Below, piece after piece: positions 42,313 to 50,787 of a DNA stretch of 64,000 nt. The position numbers and the translations under genes are program-made. Source of the stretch: Psychrobacillus insolitus (lineage in GTDB: Bacteria; Bacillota; Bacilli; Bacillales_A; Planococcaceae); the NCBI RefSeq assembly GCF_003254155.1, contig NZ_QKZI01000005.1, positions 115,623-179,622 on the forward strand, in the 5' to 3' direction. The notes under the pieces are model-generated. The model did no database searches. It had not been told where the DNA came from and saw only the letters and a list, made by a program, of their open reading frames with translations. Each line of letters starts with the position of its first letter. Position 1 is the first letter of the stretch.

Positions 42313-44028
42313 ATGGTAACAAAATTACCTAAAGTAGATGTTGTCACAATAGGTGTTGGCTGGTCCGCTGGTATCATCGCAGCTGAGCTAACAAAAGAAG
42401 GTAAAAAAGTTGTTGGATTAGAACGTGGTAAAGAGAGAAAAACAGAAGATTATTTTATGGCACATGATGAGCTTAGATATGCGGTTCGACATGAAATGAT
42501 GCAAGATCTTTCAAAAGAAACAATTACTTTCCGTAATAATGATAAAATGCGTTCTCTTCCTATGAGATCTTATGGTTCATTCTTACTTGGTGTCGGTGTT
42601 GGTGGTTCTGGAGCACACTGGAATGGTCAAAACTTCCGTTTCCTTCCATATGATTTTGAAATGCGTACAAAAACCATTGAAAAATATGGAGTAGATAAAA
42701 TACCTGCCGATATGACTATTCAAGACTGGGGTATTACGTATGATGAAATCGAGCCTTACTATGATCAATACGAAAAAATGGCAGGGATTTCTGGGGAAGA
42801 CAATCCACTAGGTGGAAAACGCTCTAACCCGTTCCCTACTCCAGCGATGAAAAAAACAGAAGCAATGCGTTTATTTGATGATGCTACAAAACGAATGGGT
42901 TACCATCCGTATGTACAACCATCTGCCAATCTATCGGAAAATTATACAAACCCAGATGGAATTTCTCGAGCAGCTTGCCAATATTGTGGATTCTGTGAGC
43001 GTTTCGGCTGTGAATACGGAGCAAAAGCAGAACCTGGTGTAACTGTACTGCCAGTTGCAAAAGCCACGGGTAACTTTGAAATTCGTCCACATTCTGAAGT
43101 ACGTCGTATTTTATACTCAAACGGAAAAGCTACAGGTGTTCTATACACAGACTTAATTACTGGAGAAGAATTTGAGCAACCAGCGGATGTTGTCGTATTA
43201 TCAGGATATGTATTTTCAAACGTTCGTCTTCTATTACTTTCTGGAATTGGACGTCCTTACGATCCAACTACAGGTACAGGAGTTATCGGGAAAAACTATG
43301 CTTACCAAATTCGTAAAGGGAGAGCAACTGGATTCTTCGATGATCATAAATTCAACAACTTTGCTGGAGCCGGCGGTTTAGGAATGATTATCGATGACTT
43401 TAACGGGGATAACTTCGATCATACTGATTTAGATTTCATTCACGGTGGGATGATTATACTTGGTCAAACAGGACAAAGACCTATTGCAAACAACCAAGTT
43501 CCATCGGGTACTAAATCTTGGGGTAAAGATTTTAAAAACGCCTCTTTAAAATATACAAATGCTTCTTTAACTGTAAGTGGTGAAGGTGCTTCTATGGCTT
43601 ATAAACAGCATTTCCTTGACCTTGATCCTACTTATAACGATGCTTTTGGTGATCCATTAGTACGAATTACTTTTGACTTCGAAGAACAAGATCGTCAATT
43701 GACGAAGTTCATGGCTACTAAGTGTGAAGCGATCCTTAAAGAGATGGGTGCTGATCATGTTGATGTTAGTGGAGACCTTGGGCCATACAACGTAGCTGAA
43801 TATCAATCTACTCATAACACTGGTGGTGTAATTATGGGTGCTGATCCTGAAACTTCTGCAGTAAACAATTACTCTCAAATGTGGGACGTAGAAAATCTAT
43901 TTGTTGTAGGGGCATCTTCTTTCCCGCAAAATGCTGGATACAACCCAACTGGTACAGTAGGTGCATTATCTTACCGTGCAGCTGAAGGTATTCTTAAGTA
44001 TATGGAAAAAGGCGGATCTTTAATTTAA
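42313..44028 (+). CDS. GMC-family FAD oxidoreductase (gluconate 2-dehydrogenase large-subunit-like)
   Basis: A 571-residue flavoprotein. FAD binding motif VTIGVGWSAGIIAAELTKEG at the N-terminus, a GGSGAHWNGQ loop, the cysteine-rich CQYCGFCERFGCEYGAK segment found in the GMC subgroup paired with subunit 3, and a C-terminal NPTGTVGALSYRAAEG. It would oxidise a sugar acid or alcohol outside the membrane, carried out by the Tat signal of its partner since it has none itself. No cytochrome c subunit gene is present. Start ATG 42313 behind GAGGAGGAA. Confidence 0.85.
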   Translation: MVTKLPKVDVVTIGVGWSAGIIAAELTKEGKKVVGLERGKERKTEDYFMAHDELRYAVRHEMMQDLSKETITFRNNDKMRSLPMRSYGSFLLGVGVGGSGAHWNGQNFRFLPYDFEMRTKTIEKYGVDKIPADMTIQDWGITYDEIEPYYDQYEKMAGISGEDNPLGGKRSNPFPTPAMKKTEAMRLFDDATKRMGYHPYVQPSANLSENYTNPDGISRAACQYCGFCERFGCEYGAKAEPGVTVLPVAKATGNFEIRPHSEVRRILYSNGKATGVLYTDLITGEEFEQPADVVVLSGYVFSNVRLLLLSGIGRPYDPTTGTGVIGKNYAYQIRKGRATGFFDDHKFNNFAGAGGLGMIIDDFNGDNFDHTDLDFIHGGMIILGQTGQRPIANNQVPSGTKSWGKDFKNASLKYTNASLTVSGEGASMAYKQHFLDLDPTYNDAFGDPLVRITFDFEEQDRQLTKFMATKCEAILKEMGADHVDVSGDLGPYNVAEYQSTHNTGGVIMGADPETSAVNNYSQMWDVENLFVVGASSFPQNAGYNPTGTVGALSYRAAEGILKYMEKGGSLI

Positions 44029-44077
44029 TAAAAATATAAAATAATAAATCTCTATTAATAGAATTAGCAATCAACTT

Positions 44078-44123
44078 GAAAAGCTACCAGCCCCCTTACT
44101 AGAGGGAACTGGTAGCTTTTTCA
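44078..44123. terminator. Bidirectional terminator between the GMC and MerR-B12 genes
   Basis: GAAAAGCTACCAG pairs with CTGGTAGCTTTTTC around a loop that itself contains CCCCCTTACTAGAGGG. Confidence 0.85.
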
Positions 44124-44126
44124 ATT

Positions 44127-45035
44127 CTAACTTAATACTTCTTCAATCGAATTTGCCACTCGAATTGTTTGCAGTTTTTTATCAGCTACATATCTAACAG
44201 ATCCTGCACCACCGATGAAGAATTTAACCGTGTCATTCTCTGTTGCAAATTGATCTAGCTTTGGTAAAAGCTCTGGATTCTCTTCAAATGGAAGCGTAGT
44301 TGATGCTGATAATAATACAATGCTAGGTTTTAGCTTTTGGACAAGTGCTTCTATAGAACCAGGAGCTGGTGAAGCACCGACCAATATAACTTTCCAACCT
44401 CGCATCATAAATTGAAGCAAAATAATATGCAATGGAATTTCATGATGCTCACTTGGAAGACATGTACCTAATATTAAAGGAGCATCTTCTCTGTATTGAT
44501 AATTTCTTCGTATTTGCACCAAGAAATCTCGTGTTACCATGCTAGAAACAGACTCTTGATACTCGTCCCATTCCTTTCTTACCCATCTATTCCCTACTTC
44601 TTTTAAAAATGGTCTTACTACTTGTGTCAAAAACCTTTCAAGTCCATAATGATTGTATCCTTGTTGCAAAATAAGATTCAGTTCAATCTCATCACAATTC
44701 GTTCCTTTTTCGAGTAATTGTAATACATAATCATTAAACCCTTCATAATCCACGCTCTTTGTTTTAAACTCTTGTTTTGGCTCATTTCCGTCTTCTTTTA
44801 CGAGAATAACAGCTTGTTTAATAGAATATCCTTGCTCGGAGAGTGTTTTTACCTTCAGTAATATATTTACATCTTTTTCACTATATATTCTATAGCCATT
44901 ATCTAACCTATCTGGCTGAACAAGCTCATACCGTTCTTCCCATTTGCGTATCACTTGCTTAGACAAACCTGTGACATCTGCAACTTGTTGTATATTATAA
45001 TATCCGCCTGCGCGTGATTGAACCATTTTTTTCAC
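44127..45035 (-). CDS. MerR-family regulator with B12-binding domain (CarH/LitR-like)
   Basis: A 302-residue protein. Residues 10-80 form a MerR DNA-binding domain (IQQVADVTGLSKQVIRKWEERY), then a four-helix cap with W-x9-E (WVRKEWDEYQE) as in CarH, and a cobalamin-binding Rossmann domain (from about 190; SEHHEIPLHIILLQFMMRGW). CarH and LitR use adenosylcobalamin as a light sensor and repress in the dark. The residue after the W-x9-E glutamate is serine where CarH has histidine, while the histidine of the lower ligand region (EHHE) is kept, so photochemistry may differ. A strong palindrome lies upstream (45085-45113). Confidence 0.82.
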   Translation of the reverse strand: MKKMVQSRAGGYYNIQQVADVTGLSKQVIRKWEERYELVQPDRLDNGYRIYSEKDVNILLKVKTLSEQGYSIKQAVILVKEDGNEPKQEFKTKSVDYEGFNDYVLQLLEKGTNCDEIELNLILQQGYNHYGLERFLTQVVRPFLKEVGNRWVRKEWDEYQESVSSMVTRDFLVQIRRNYQYREDAPLILGTCLPSEHHEIPLHIILLQFMMRGWKVILVGASPAPGSIEALVQKLKPSIVLLSASTTLPFEENPELLPKLDQFATENDTVKFFIGGAGSVRYVADKKLQTIRVANSIEEVLS

Positions 45036-45084
45036 CCTTTCAGCCTATACCTATATTGAGTAGTTTGCGTTTTACATACAACCA

Positions 45085-45113
45085 GTATAATGTTCACCCA
45101 CAAAACATTATAC
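45085..45113. promoter_or_regulatory. Candidate operator: perfect 10-bp inverted repeat between divergent genes
   Basis: GTATAATGTT and AACATTATAC are separated by 9 bp. Each arm contains TATAAT in opposite orientation, so the two divergent promoters' -10 boxes appear embedded in one operator. On the plus strand TTTGCG (45064-45069) sits 16 bp upstream of TATAAT. A likely target of the CarH-like regulator. Confidence 0.7.
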
Positions 45114-45180
45114 AACAATTTGACGAAAAAGTGGATAGTTGTTTATAATAAATAAAATGCCGTATGAAAGGGGTCTCTCC

Positions 45181-45636
45181 ATGTCAAAATTTAACCATTT
45201 AACAAAAGCAGCTTTAGAAGGACTATTAGCCGGTATAGTATTGACCTTTTTCTTAAAATTAGTGGAGTATTTGAGTGATTATAAAGTATATACACTTCTA
45301 TTAAATGTTGACTATATTCCATTCGTCAATCAATTTAATTTCCCTGAAATTGTAGAAGTTTCTTTTCACCTCATTGTATCTATCGTTCTAAGCATATGTC
45401 TTTCTATCTTCATAGCCTATTTAAAAATAGAACTTCCAAATAAAGTCCTTCTCTTTTACACAGGCATATCTTTTCTTATTGGATTACTATTGTTCCCAAC
45501 GACAGCCCTATCCACTCGAACACCACCAATTACGAGTATCCCATCCCTCACTTATTGGTTAGCTGGCCACGTTTTATTTGGTTTAATATTGGCCATTTTA
45601 TATATTAAGAGAGAGAAATTTGCATCTAAACCCTAA
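45181..45636 (+). CDS. Four-span membrane protein of unknown function, divergent from the CarH-like gene
   Basis: A 151-residue protein with four hydrophobic segments (about 10-30, 55-80, 87-105 and 122-142) and a glycine-rich first helix (AALEGLLAGIVLTFFLKLVE). It recalls YqhR-like membrane proteins in layout, but I cannot confirm the family. ATG 45181 follows AAAGGGG; the ATGs upstream (45139 and 45157) are not preceded by one. It should be under the shared palindromic operator, so it may respond to light or B12. Confidence 0.6.
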   Translation: MSKFNHLTKAALEGLLAGIVLTFFLKLVEYLSDYKVYTLLLNVDYIPFVNQFNFPEIVEVSFHLIVSIVLSICLSIFIAYLKIELPNKVLLFYTGISFLIGLLLFPTTALSTRTPPITSIPSLTYWLAGHVLFGLILAILYIKREKFASKP

Positions 45637-45666
45637 ATCGTATAACTTTTTAGAGTTTGTCGTTAT

Positions 45667-45686
45667 ACAAACGTTAGACAAACGTT
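45667..45686. promoter_or_regulatory. Direct repeat ACAAACGTT, 11-bp period, upstream of the ABC exporter
   Basis: ACAAACGTT occurs at 45667-45675 and 45678-45686, one helical turn apart, immediately before a TTGTTT (45688-45693) that could be a -35 box. Likely an operator for the exporter operon; regulator unknown. Confidence 0.5.
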
Positions 45687-45738
45687 TTTGTTTATGGTAT
45701 TATTAACATATTAAAATAATGATATGGGATGTGACTAC

Positions 45739-46809
45739 ATGTTTTTAGCTTGGAATGAAATCAAAAAAAATAAATTGCGTTTCACCTTAATCATAGGTGT
45801 ACTGATGTTAGTATCGTATCTGGTGTTTTTCCTCTCCGGACTCGCAACTGGTCTCGCTAGTTTAAACCGTGAAGCCGTAGACAAATGGGATGCAACAGCA
45901 ATTGTATTAAATGTAGAATCAGATAAGAGCTTACCACAATCTTCTATTACCACCGATGAGTTAAATACAATCAAGGGAAAAGAAACTGCTGTACTTGGAC
46001 AATTAAATGCCATTGCAACAAGTGGTGAACTAAAACAAAACATTTCCCTTTTCGGTATTAATCCAGATGAATTTATCATGCCCGAAGTAACGGAAGGCGA
46101 TGTATTTACAAACGAAAATGAAGTCATTGCTAGTGATACCCTACAAGACGATGGATTTAAAATTGGGGATGAACTGGCATTATCTTCTACTGAAGAAAAA
46201 TTAACTATTGTTGGTTTCACAGATAGTGCACGATTTAACGCTGCTCCAGTTTTATATGGTGAGCTGTCTACCTTCCAAAAAGTGAAGTTTGGCGAAGGTT
46301 CAGAAGAAAATAAAGACCAAATCAACGGAATTGTTATACGCGGAGATGACGTTGAATCCATCACTACATCAAATGATGATCTAGAAGTAATTGAAGCGGA
46401 AACATTTATCGAAAACCTACCAGGCTATACGGAACAAAGTTTAACATTGAACTTTATGATTTACTTCTTGTTCGCTATTTCATCTGTTATCGTAGCTATT
46501 TTCTTATATGTCTTAACCGTGCAAAAAATTAGTATGTTTGGCGTTATGAAAGCACAAGGTATTTCGAATGGATACTTATCTCGTTCTGTTGTTGCTCAGA
46601 CATTCTTACTCGCTGTAATAGGTGTAGTTGTTGGATTCGGTTTAACATTATTAACTGGTGCATTTTTACCAAGTGCCGTACCAGTTGCTTTTGATATACC
46701 TACTATGATTATTTACGGGCTAGTGCTCATTGTTGTTGCCATTCTTGGAGCAGTATTCTCAGTGTTAACGATTGTTAAAATTGACCCGCTTAAAGCGATA
46801 GGAGGATAA
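45739..46809 (+). CDS. FtsX/MacB-type ABC permease (HrtB-like)
   Basis: A 356-residue protein: an N-terminal helix (LAWNEIKKNKLRFTLIIGVL start), an extracellular domain of about 190 residues, and three C-terminal helices (about 235-255, 280-305 and 320-345). The order and length match HrtB, the permease of heme-exporting HrtAB, and similar MacB-fold permeases. ATG 45739 lies behind GGGATG; the frame to 45724 is less likely. It is 4 nt from the ATPase gene. Substrate (heme, peptide or drug) is not proven. Confidence 0.75.
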   Translation: MFLAWNEIKKNKLRFTLIIGVLMLVSYLVFFLSGLATGLASLNREAVDKWDATAIVLNVESDKSLPQSSITTDELNTIKGKETAVLGQLNAIATSGELKQNISLFGINPDEFIMPEVTEGDVFTNENEVIASDTLQDDGFKIGDELALSSTEEKLTIVGFTDSARFNAAPVLYGELSTFQKVKFGEGSEENKDQINGIVIRGDDVESITTSNDDLEVIEAETFIENLPGYTEQSLTLNFMIYFLFAISSVIVAIFLYVLTVQKISMFGVMKAQGISNGYLSRSVVAQTFLLAVIGVVVGFGLTLLTGAFLPSAVPVAFDIPTMIIYGLVLIVVAILGAVFSVLTIVKIDPLKAIGG

Positions 46810-46813
46810 ATAC

Positions 46814-47515
46814 ATGGCTATTATTGAATTAAACAAAGCGAAAAAAACATTTGGCTCAGGACATAAACAAGTAGATGCTATGAAGGAAACAGACTTTACC
46901 GCTGAAAAAGGAGAGCTCATCGCCATAATTGGGCCCTCTGGATCTGGTAAGAGTACCTTTTTAACAATCGCAGGTGGCTTACAAAGTCCATCTAGCGGTG
47001 AAATTATCATTAATGATCAAAATCTTTCTAACATGAATGAAAAATCACGTTCTAAAGTGAGATTAAAAGAAATTGGTTTCATTTTACAAGCATCTAACTT
47101 GGTCCCATTTCTAACAGTGGATAATCAAATGAAGTTACTCGACAATGTGAAAAAAGACAATATGACTAAAAAAGAATTAGACAAATTATATGAAGACCTT
47201 GGGATCAGTGATTTACGTAAAAAATATCCTGCCGACTTATCCGGTGGTGAACGTCAACGTGTTGCCATTGCTAAAGCCTTATATAGTAAACCTTCCATTA
47301 TTCTAGCGGATGAACCAACTGCATCTTTAGACTCGGAGCGTGCATATGAAGTTATGGAACTTTTGAAAAAAGAAACGAAGAGCAATGATACAACAACAAT
47401 TGTCGTAACACATGATATTCGCTTAATCGACTACTGTGACAAAGTATATAAAATGACAGATGGGATTTTAAAACTTCAGGAAAAACAGGAATCCGAAGAG
47501 TTGAAAACATCTTAA
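46814..47515 (+). CDS. MacB-type ABC ATP-binding protein (HrtA-like)
   Basis: A 233-residue ATPase: Walker A GPSGSGKST, Q-loop FILQASNLVPFLTV, signature LSGGERQRVAIAKAL, Walker B IILADEPTASLDSERA and VTHD switch. The LQASNLVPFLTV stretch parallels HrtA. AGGAGG ribosome binding site overlaps the end of the permease gene. Forms the exporter with the preceding gene. A decayed photolyase gene begins right behind its stop codon. Confidence 0.85.
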   Translation: MAIIELNKAKKTFGSGHKQVDAMKETDFTAEKGELIAIIGPSGSGKSTFLTIAGGLQSPSSGEIIINDQNLSNMNEKSRSKVRLKEIGFILQASNLVPFLTVDNQMKLLDNVKKDNMTKKELDKLYEDLGISDLRKKYPADLSGGERQRVAIAKALYSKPSIILADEPTASLDSERAYEVMELLKKETKSNDTTTIVVTHDIRLIDYCDKVYKMTDGILKLQEKQESEELKTS

Positions 47516-47675
47516 GTGAAAAAAATCATAGTATGGTTTAGAAAAGATCTTCGCTTACATGATCATCCTGCACTGTGGGAAGCCCCAAATGCTATAGCTA
47601 TGTATACCAGTTCCAATTGTTGATCATGCAAGTGCAAGGCTACGTGCTCTTGAAACATATAAAGTCATTAAATAA
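47516..47675 (+). pseudogene. Deoxyribodipyrimidine photolyase remnant (internal deletion)
   Basis: GTG at 47516 opens a frame reading KKIIVWFRKDLRLHDHPALW, the exact style of a photolyase N-terminus. After about 30 codons the frame stops, and in another frame IPVPIVDHASARLRALETYK appears, followed by VIK and a stop at 47673-47675. That is the characteristic photolyase C-terminus (PIVDHxxARxRALxxYK). Only the two ends remain: 160 nt instead of about 1,400, with the FAD- and DNA-binding core deleted. It directly follows the HrtA-like gene and is about 2.5 kb from the CarH-like regulator. Confidence 0.85.
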
Positions 47676-47718
47676 ACCACGGGCTTAGAATTTTTAGCTC
47701 GTGGTTTATTTATATTTT
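47671..47718 (+). terminator. Terminator behind the photolyase remnant
   Basis: AATAAACCACGGGCT pairs with AGCTCGTGGTTTATT, followed by TATATTTTTC. It now ends the exporter transcript. Confidence 0.8.
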
Positions 47719-47819
47719 TCGTAAAATACAATATATTGCATTCATATTTTTTTCAATTTCAATGTATTTTGTGATAAAATGAAACCTTAATTTATTTCGT
47801 AATTAAGGAGTGCTTTTAA

Positions 47820-48983
47820 TTGAATATCGAACCATCTATAAAAATGTCTCTTTTTGAACCAGCTATTTTTGGTGATTTAAAAACTGCAGCAGCAACAAAA
47901 AAAGCAGCCGGTTTTAAATTATATGATTTAAGTTTAGGAAGTCCTGATCTCCCTCCAGACGAGAGAGCAAGAAAAGTATTGTCCGAACAAAGTTACTTAC
48001 CACATACATACGGATATACACTAACTGGTACTAAACGATTTTACAATGCAGTTGCTGACTATTACATGCGACGTTGCAATGTTGCACTTAATCCTGAAAC
48101 AGAGATTGTTCAAACGATGGGTTCACAAGAAGGACTTGTTCACCTACCACTCGCATTTTGTAATGAAGGTGACATCGTATTTACTACCAACCCTGGCTAT
48201 GTAGCATATGATGCAGGTATTAAACTTGCTGGTGCCAAGCCTTACTATATGGAATTACTAGAAGAAAACAATTTTCTACCAAACTTAGATACAATCCCTG
48301 AAGAAATTGCATATAAAGCAAAAATGATGATCTTGAACTTACCGGGAAATCCAGTCCCTGCAATGCCAGATCCTGCATTTTTTGAAAAAGTCGTTGCTTT
48401 TGCCAACAAATACAACGTAATTATTCTGCATGATTCCGCTTATTCTGAGTTCTATTTTACAGGAGATTCACCAAGCAGTTTCCTTACCACTCCGGGTGCT
48501 ATGGAGGTTGGGATGGAAATTAACTCATTATCAAAAAGTTTTAGTCTAGCTGGTACGCGCCTTGCATACATCGTTGGAAATGAGAAAATGATTAGCATAA
48601 TGAAGCAACTTAAATCAAATTTAGATTTTGGTATCTTTGAGCCAATTCAAGAAGCTGGCATTGTAGCATTAAATAATGCAGAAGAAATTACGGATGGTCT
48701 TCGCAAAACCTATACAGAACGTCATCATGTACTTATGGAAGGTTTAACAAATATCGGTTGGAAGGTTGCTCCTTCAAGTGGTGGTATGTTTGTATGGGCG
48801 AAATATCCATACGACATGGATGATAAAGAATTTGCTTTTGAAGTAATTAAACAAGTTGGTGTTGTTATGGTTCCAGGTACTGTATTTGGATCAGCTGGAG
48901 CAGGATACGTTCGTGTTGCGCTTGTGCAAGAGGTAGAAGTGCTTAAAAATGCGGTAGAACAATTAAAGAAACTAAAATTTTAA
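47820..48983 (+). CDS. PLP-dependent aminotransferase, class I/II (PatA/DapX-like)
   Basis: A 387-residue fold-type I aminotransferase. LSLGSPDLPPDE at the start, YGYTLTGTKRFYNAVADYY, NLPGNPVPA for NPTGA-like substrate contact, HDSAYSEF and the PLP lysine in NSLSKSFSLAGTRLAYIVG. It resembles aspartate/diaminopimelate aminotransferases, so it could supply the N-acetyl-diaminopimelate aminotransferase step between dapH and dapL, but other amino acids are possible. Start TTG 47820 lies behind AAGGAGTG. Monocistronic, with a terminator behind it. Confidence 0.82.
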   Translation: MNIEPSIKMSLFEPAIFGDLKTAAATKKAAGFKLYDLSLGSPDLPPDERARKVLSEQSYLPHTYGYTLTGTKRFYNAVADYYMRRCNVALNPETEIVQTMGSQEGLVHLPLAFCNEGDIVFTTNPGYVAYDAGIKLAGAKPYYMELLEENNFLPNLDTIPEEIAYKAKMMILNLPGNPVPAMPDPAFFEKVVAFANKYNVIILHDSAYSEFYFTGDSPSSFLTTPGAMEVGMEINSLSKSFSLAGTRLAYIVGNEKMISIMKQLKSNLDFGIFEPIQEAGIVALNNAEEITDGLRKTYTERHHVLMEGLTNIGWKVAPSSGGMFVWAKYPYDMDDKEFAFEVIKQVGVVMVPGTVFGSAGAGYVRVALVQEVEVLKNAVEQLKKLKF

Positions 48984-48997
48984 TAGATATTCCTCAT

Positions 48998-49038
48998 TAC
49001 CTGATACCCTTTTAACAATAGGTATCAGGTATTATTTT
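48998..49038 (+). terminator. Terminator of the aminotransferase gene
   Basis: TACCTGATACC pairs perfectly with GGTATCAGGTA, followed by TTATTTT. Confidence 0.85.
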
Positions 49039-49064
49039 AACCAACGAAAAAACCACTCATGCCA

Positions 49065-50687
49065 TCATGAACGGTTAATTTGATATAAATTTTTACCCGC
49101 TTTTTTCACTTCATACATTGCCTCATCCGCTGATTTTATAATAGAAGTAGCAATTGTACCAGTTGTAGTAGAATAGGCGACACCGATACTTGTCGTAATT
49201 CTTACATCTGTTTTTTGAATTGACCAAGGCGCTTCCATAACTTGATGAATTTTGTTTACTGCAGCAACAATATCCTCTTCCTTTTCAACTTGTGTCAAAA
49301 GTGCGATGAATTCGTCGCCACCAAGTCTTGCTACAACATCTTCTTCTCTAAAAGTAGATTTTAATCGGTCGCTGAATTCTTGAATCACAGAATCTCCAAT
49401 TTCATGACCAAAACTATCGTTTATATTTTTAAAATCATCAATATCTAAAAGAATAACTGCAAAACTAGTGTCTTTTTCTTCTTGGCATTCTATAACCTTT
49501 GAAAGATGTATTTTAAAATATCGACGGTTTGGCAACCCAGTCAACGAATCGTGATAAGCAAAATATTGTAACTGTTCTTCTTTCTCTTTTTGAAGCGTCA
49601 TATCTCTTGCAATCATTAGCATATGTTGAAAGTTTCTTTGTTCATCAAACACTGGATTCCCATTAATCTCAGTCCAAATCCATCCTCGCTCCGCGTGTTT
49701 TGCTTTTAAATGTACTGTATATGATTTTCCATCAAGAACTGATTGGTTAAATTGTTGTTCTAATATCTCAATATCATCTGAGTGTATGTTGAAAAAAGCT
49801 GGTTTTTCGCCTATACTTTCATTATTAAATCCAAATACTTCTTTACTCGAGGGGGAAACATATAAGTATTCTTTTCTTTTATTCATCAATATAACTACAT
49901 CTTGTACATTTTCTGCAATAATTTGAAACCTCTTTTGACTTTCAATATATTTACCTACTAATTTATCCAACTCTCTCATGTCTTTCACTACAGCAAAAAT
50001 TCCTGTGATTTCATTATTTAGCTTGATGGGTGTAAGTTTTATTAAGCAACCCACTCTTTCACCTGTCTTATCCAAAAAATTCAACCGGTAATCTTTATAC
50101 GTTCCTTCCAGTGAAAGCCTAAGACATTTCCTTGCACTTTCACGATCTGCAGGGTCTACATAGTCAATAAAGTTTACTCCAATCATCTCTTCCATCGAGT
50201 AGCCACTTATTTGTTCGACAGTAAAATTACCACCTAAAATATTGCCGTTTAAATCAACTGTAAATATAGCATCTGTATTATAGTCAAATAATGATTGATA
50301 CTCCGATTGAGTAATTTTCACATTCGTAATATCTTTTATGATTCCTACTATATGCGTGCATATAGCCTCGCTATTTAATATGGGTGTTAATGTAGTTTCG
50401 CCAAATATCCGCTCTCCTGTATTTGTGATAAAGATATTTTCAAAAACAACTATTTCTTTGCTTTTTAAAACTTGATTGAACTGCAGCTCTATATTATTTA
50501 ATATATTCTGACCATTAAATTCTGGGGTTTTCTTACCTATATCATTTTCATTAAGGTCTAGTTTCTCCATTACAGCTCTATTTAAAAATTCACAATAACA
50601 AGTATCTCCCTCTACTCTTACAATATAAACCATTTCTTGTATACCGTCCATCAATGCTTTTACTAAAGAAAGCTTAGCTTTTGACAT
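49065..50687 (-). CDS. PAS-domain diguanylate cyclase
   Basis: A 540-residue cytoplasmic protein (no membrane segments). Three or four PAS domains come first: about 10-115, 125-245 (YNTDAIFTVDLNGNILGGNF) and 255-375 with a PAC end. The GGDEF domain is at about 378-540, with an intact active site (ARLGGDEF near residue 456) and the inhibitory RxxD site (REED) five residues before it. It should make cyclic di-GMP in response to a PAS signal and be product-inhibited. No EAL domain. I chose ATG 50687; a TTG at 50693 also fits the GGAG site. Confidence 0.88.
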   Translation of the reverse strand: MSKAKLSLVKALMDGIQEMVYIVRVEGDTCYCEFLNRAVMEKLDLNENDIGKKTPEFNGQNILNNIELQFNQVLKSKEIVVFENIFITNTGERIFGETTLTPILNSEAICTHIVGIIKDITNVKITQSEYQSLFDYNTDAIFTVDLNGNILGGNFTVEQISGYSMEEMIGVNFIDYVDPADRESARKCLRLSLEGTYKDYRLNFLDKTGERVGCLIKLTPIKLNNEITGIFAVVKDMRELDKLVGKYIESQKRFQIIAENVQDVVILMNKRKEYLYVSPSSKEVFGFNNESIGEKPAFFNIHSDDIEILEQQFNQSVLDGKSYTVHLKAKHAERGWIWTEINGNPVFDEQRNFQHMLMIARDMTLQKEKEEQLQYFAYHDSLTGLPNRRYFKIHLSKVIECQEEKDTSFAVILLDIDDFKNINDSFGHEIGDSVIQEFSDRLKSTFREEDVVARLGGDEFIALLTQVEKEEDIVAAVNKIHQVMEAPWSIQKTDVRITTSIGVAYSTTTGTIATSIIKSADEAMYEVKKAGKNLYQINRS

Positions 50688-50787
50688 ACTCAATCAACTC
50701 CGAATGTTAGTAATGTTACCTTTATTTAAACATATTTTTTACATATTAGCGAATTGAAAAAGACCAAGGAACTTAGGCAAACATGCC

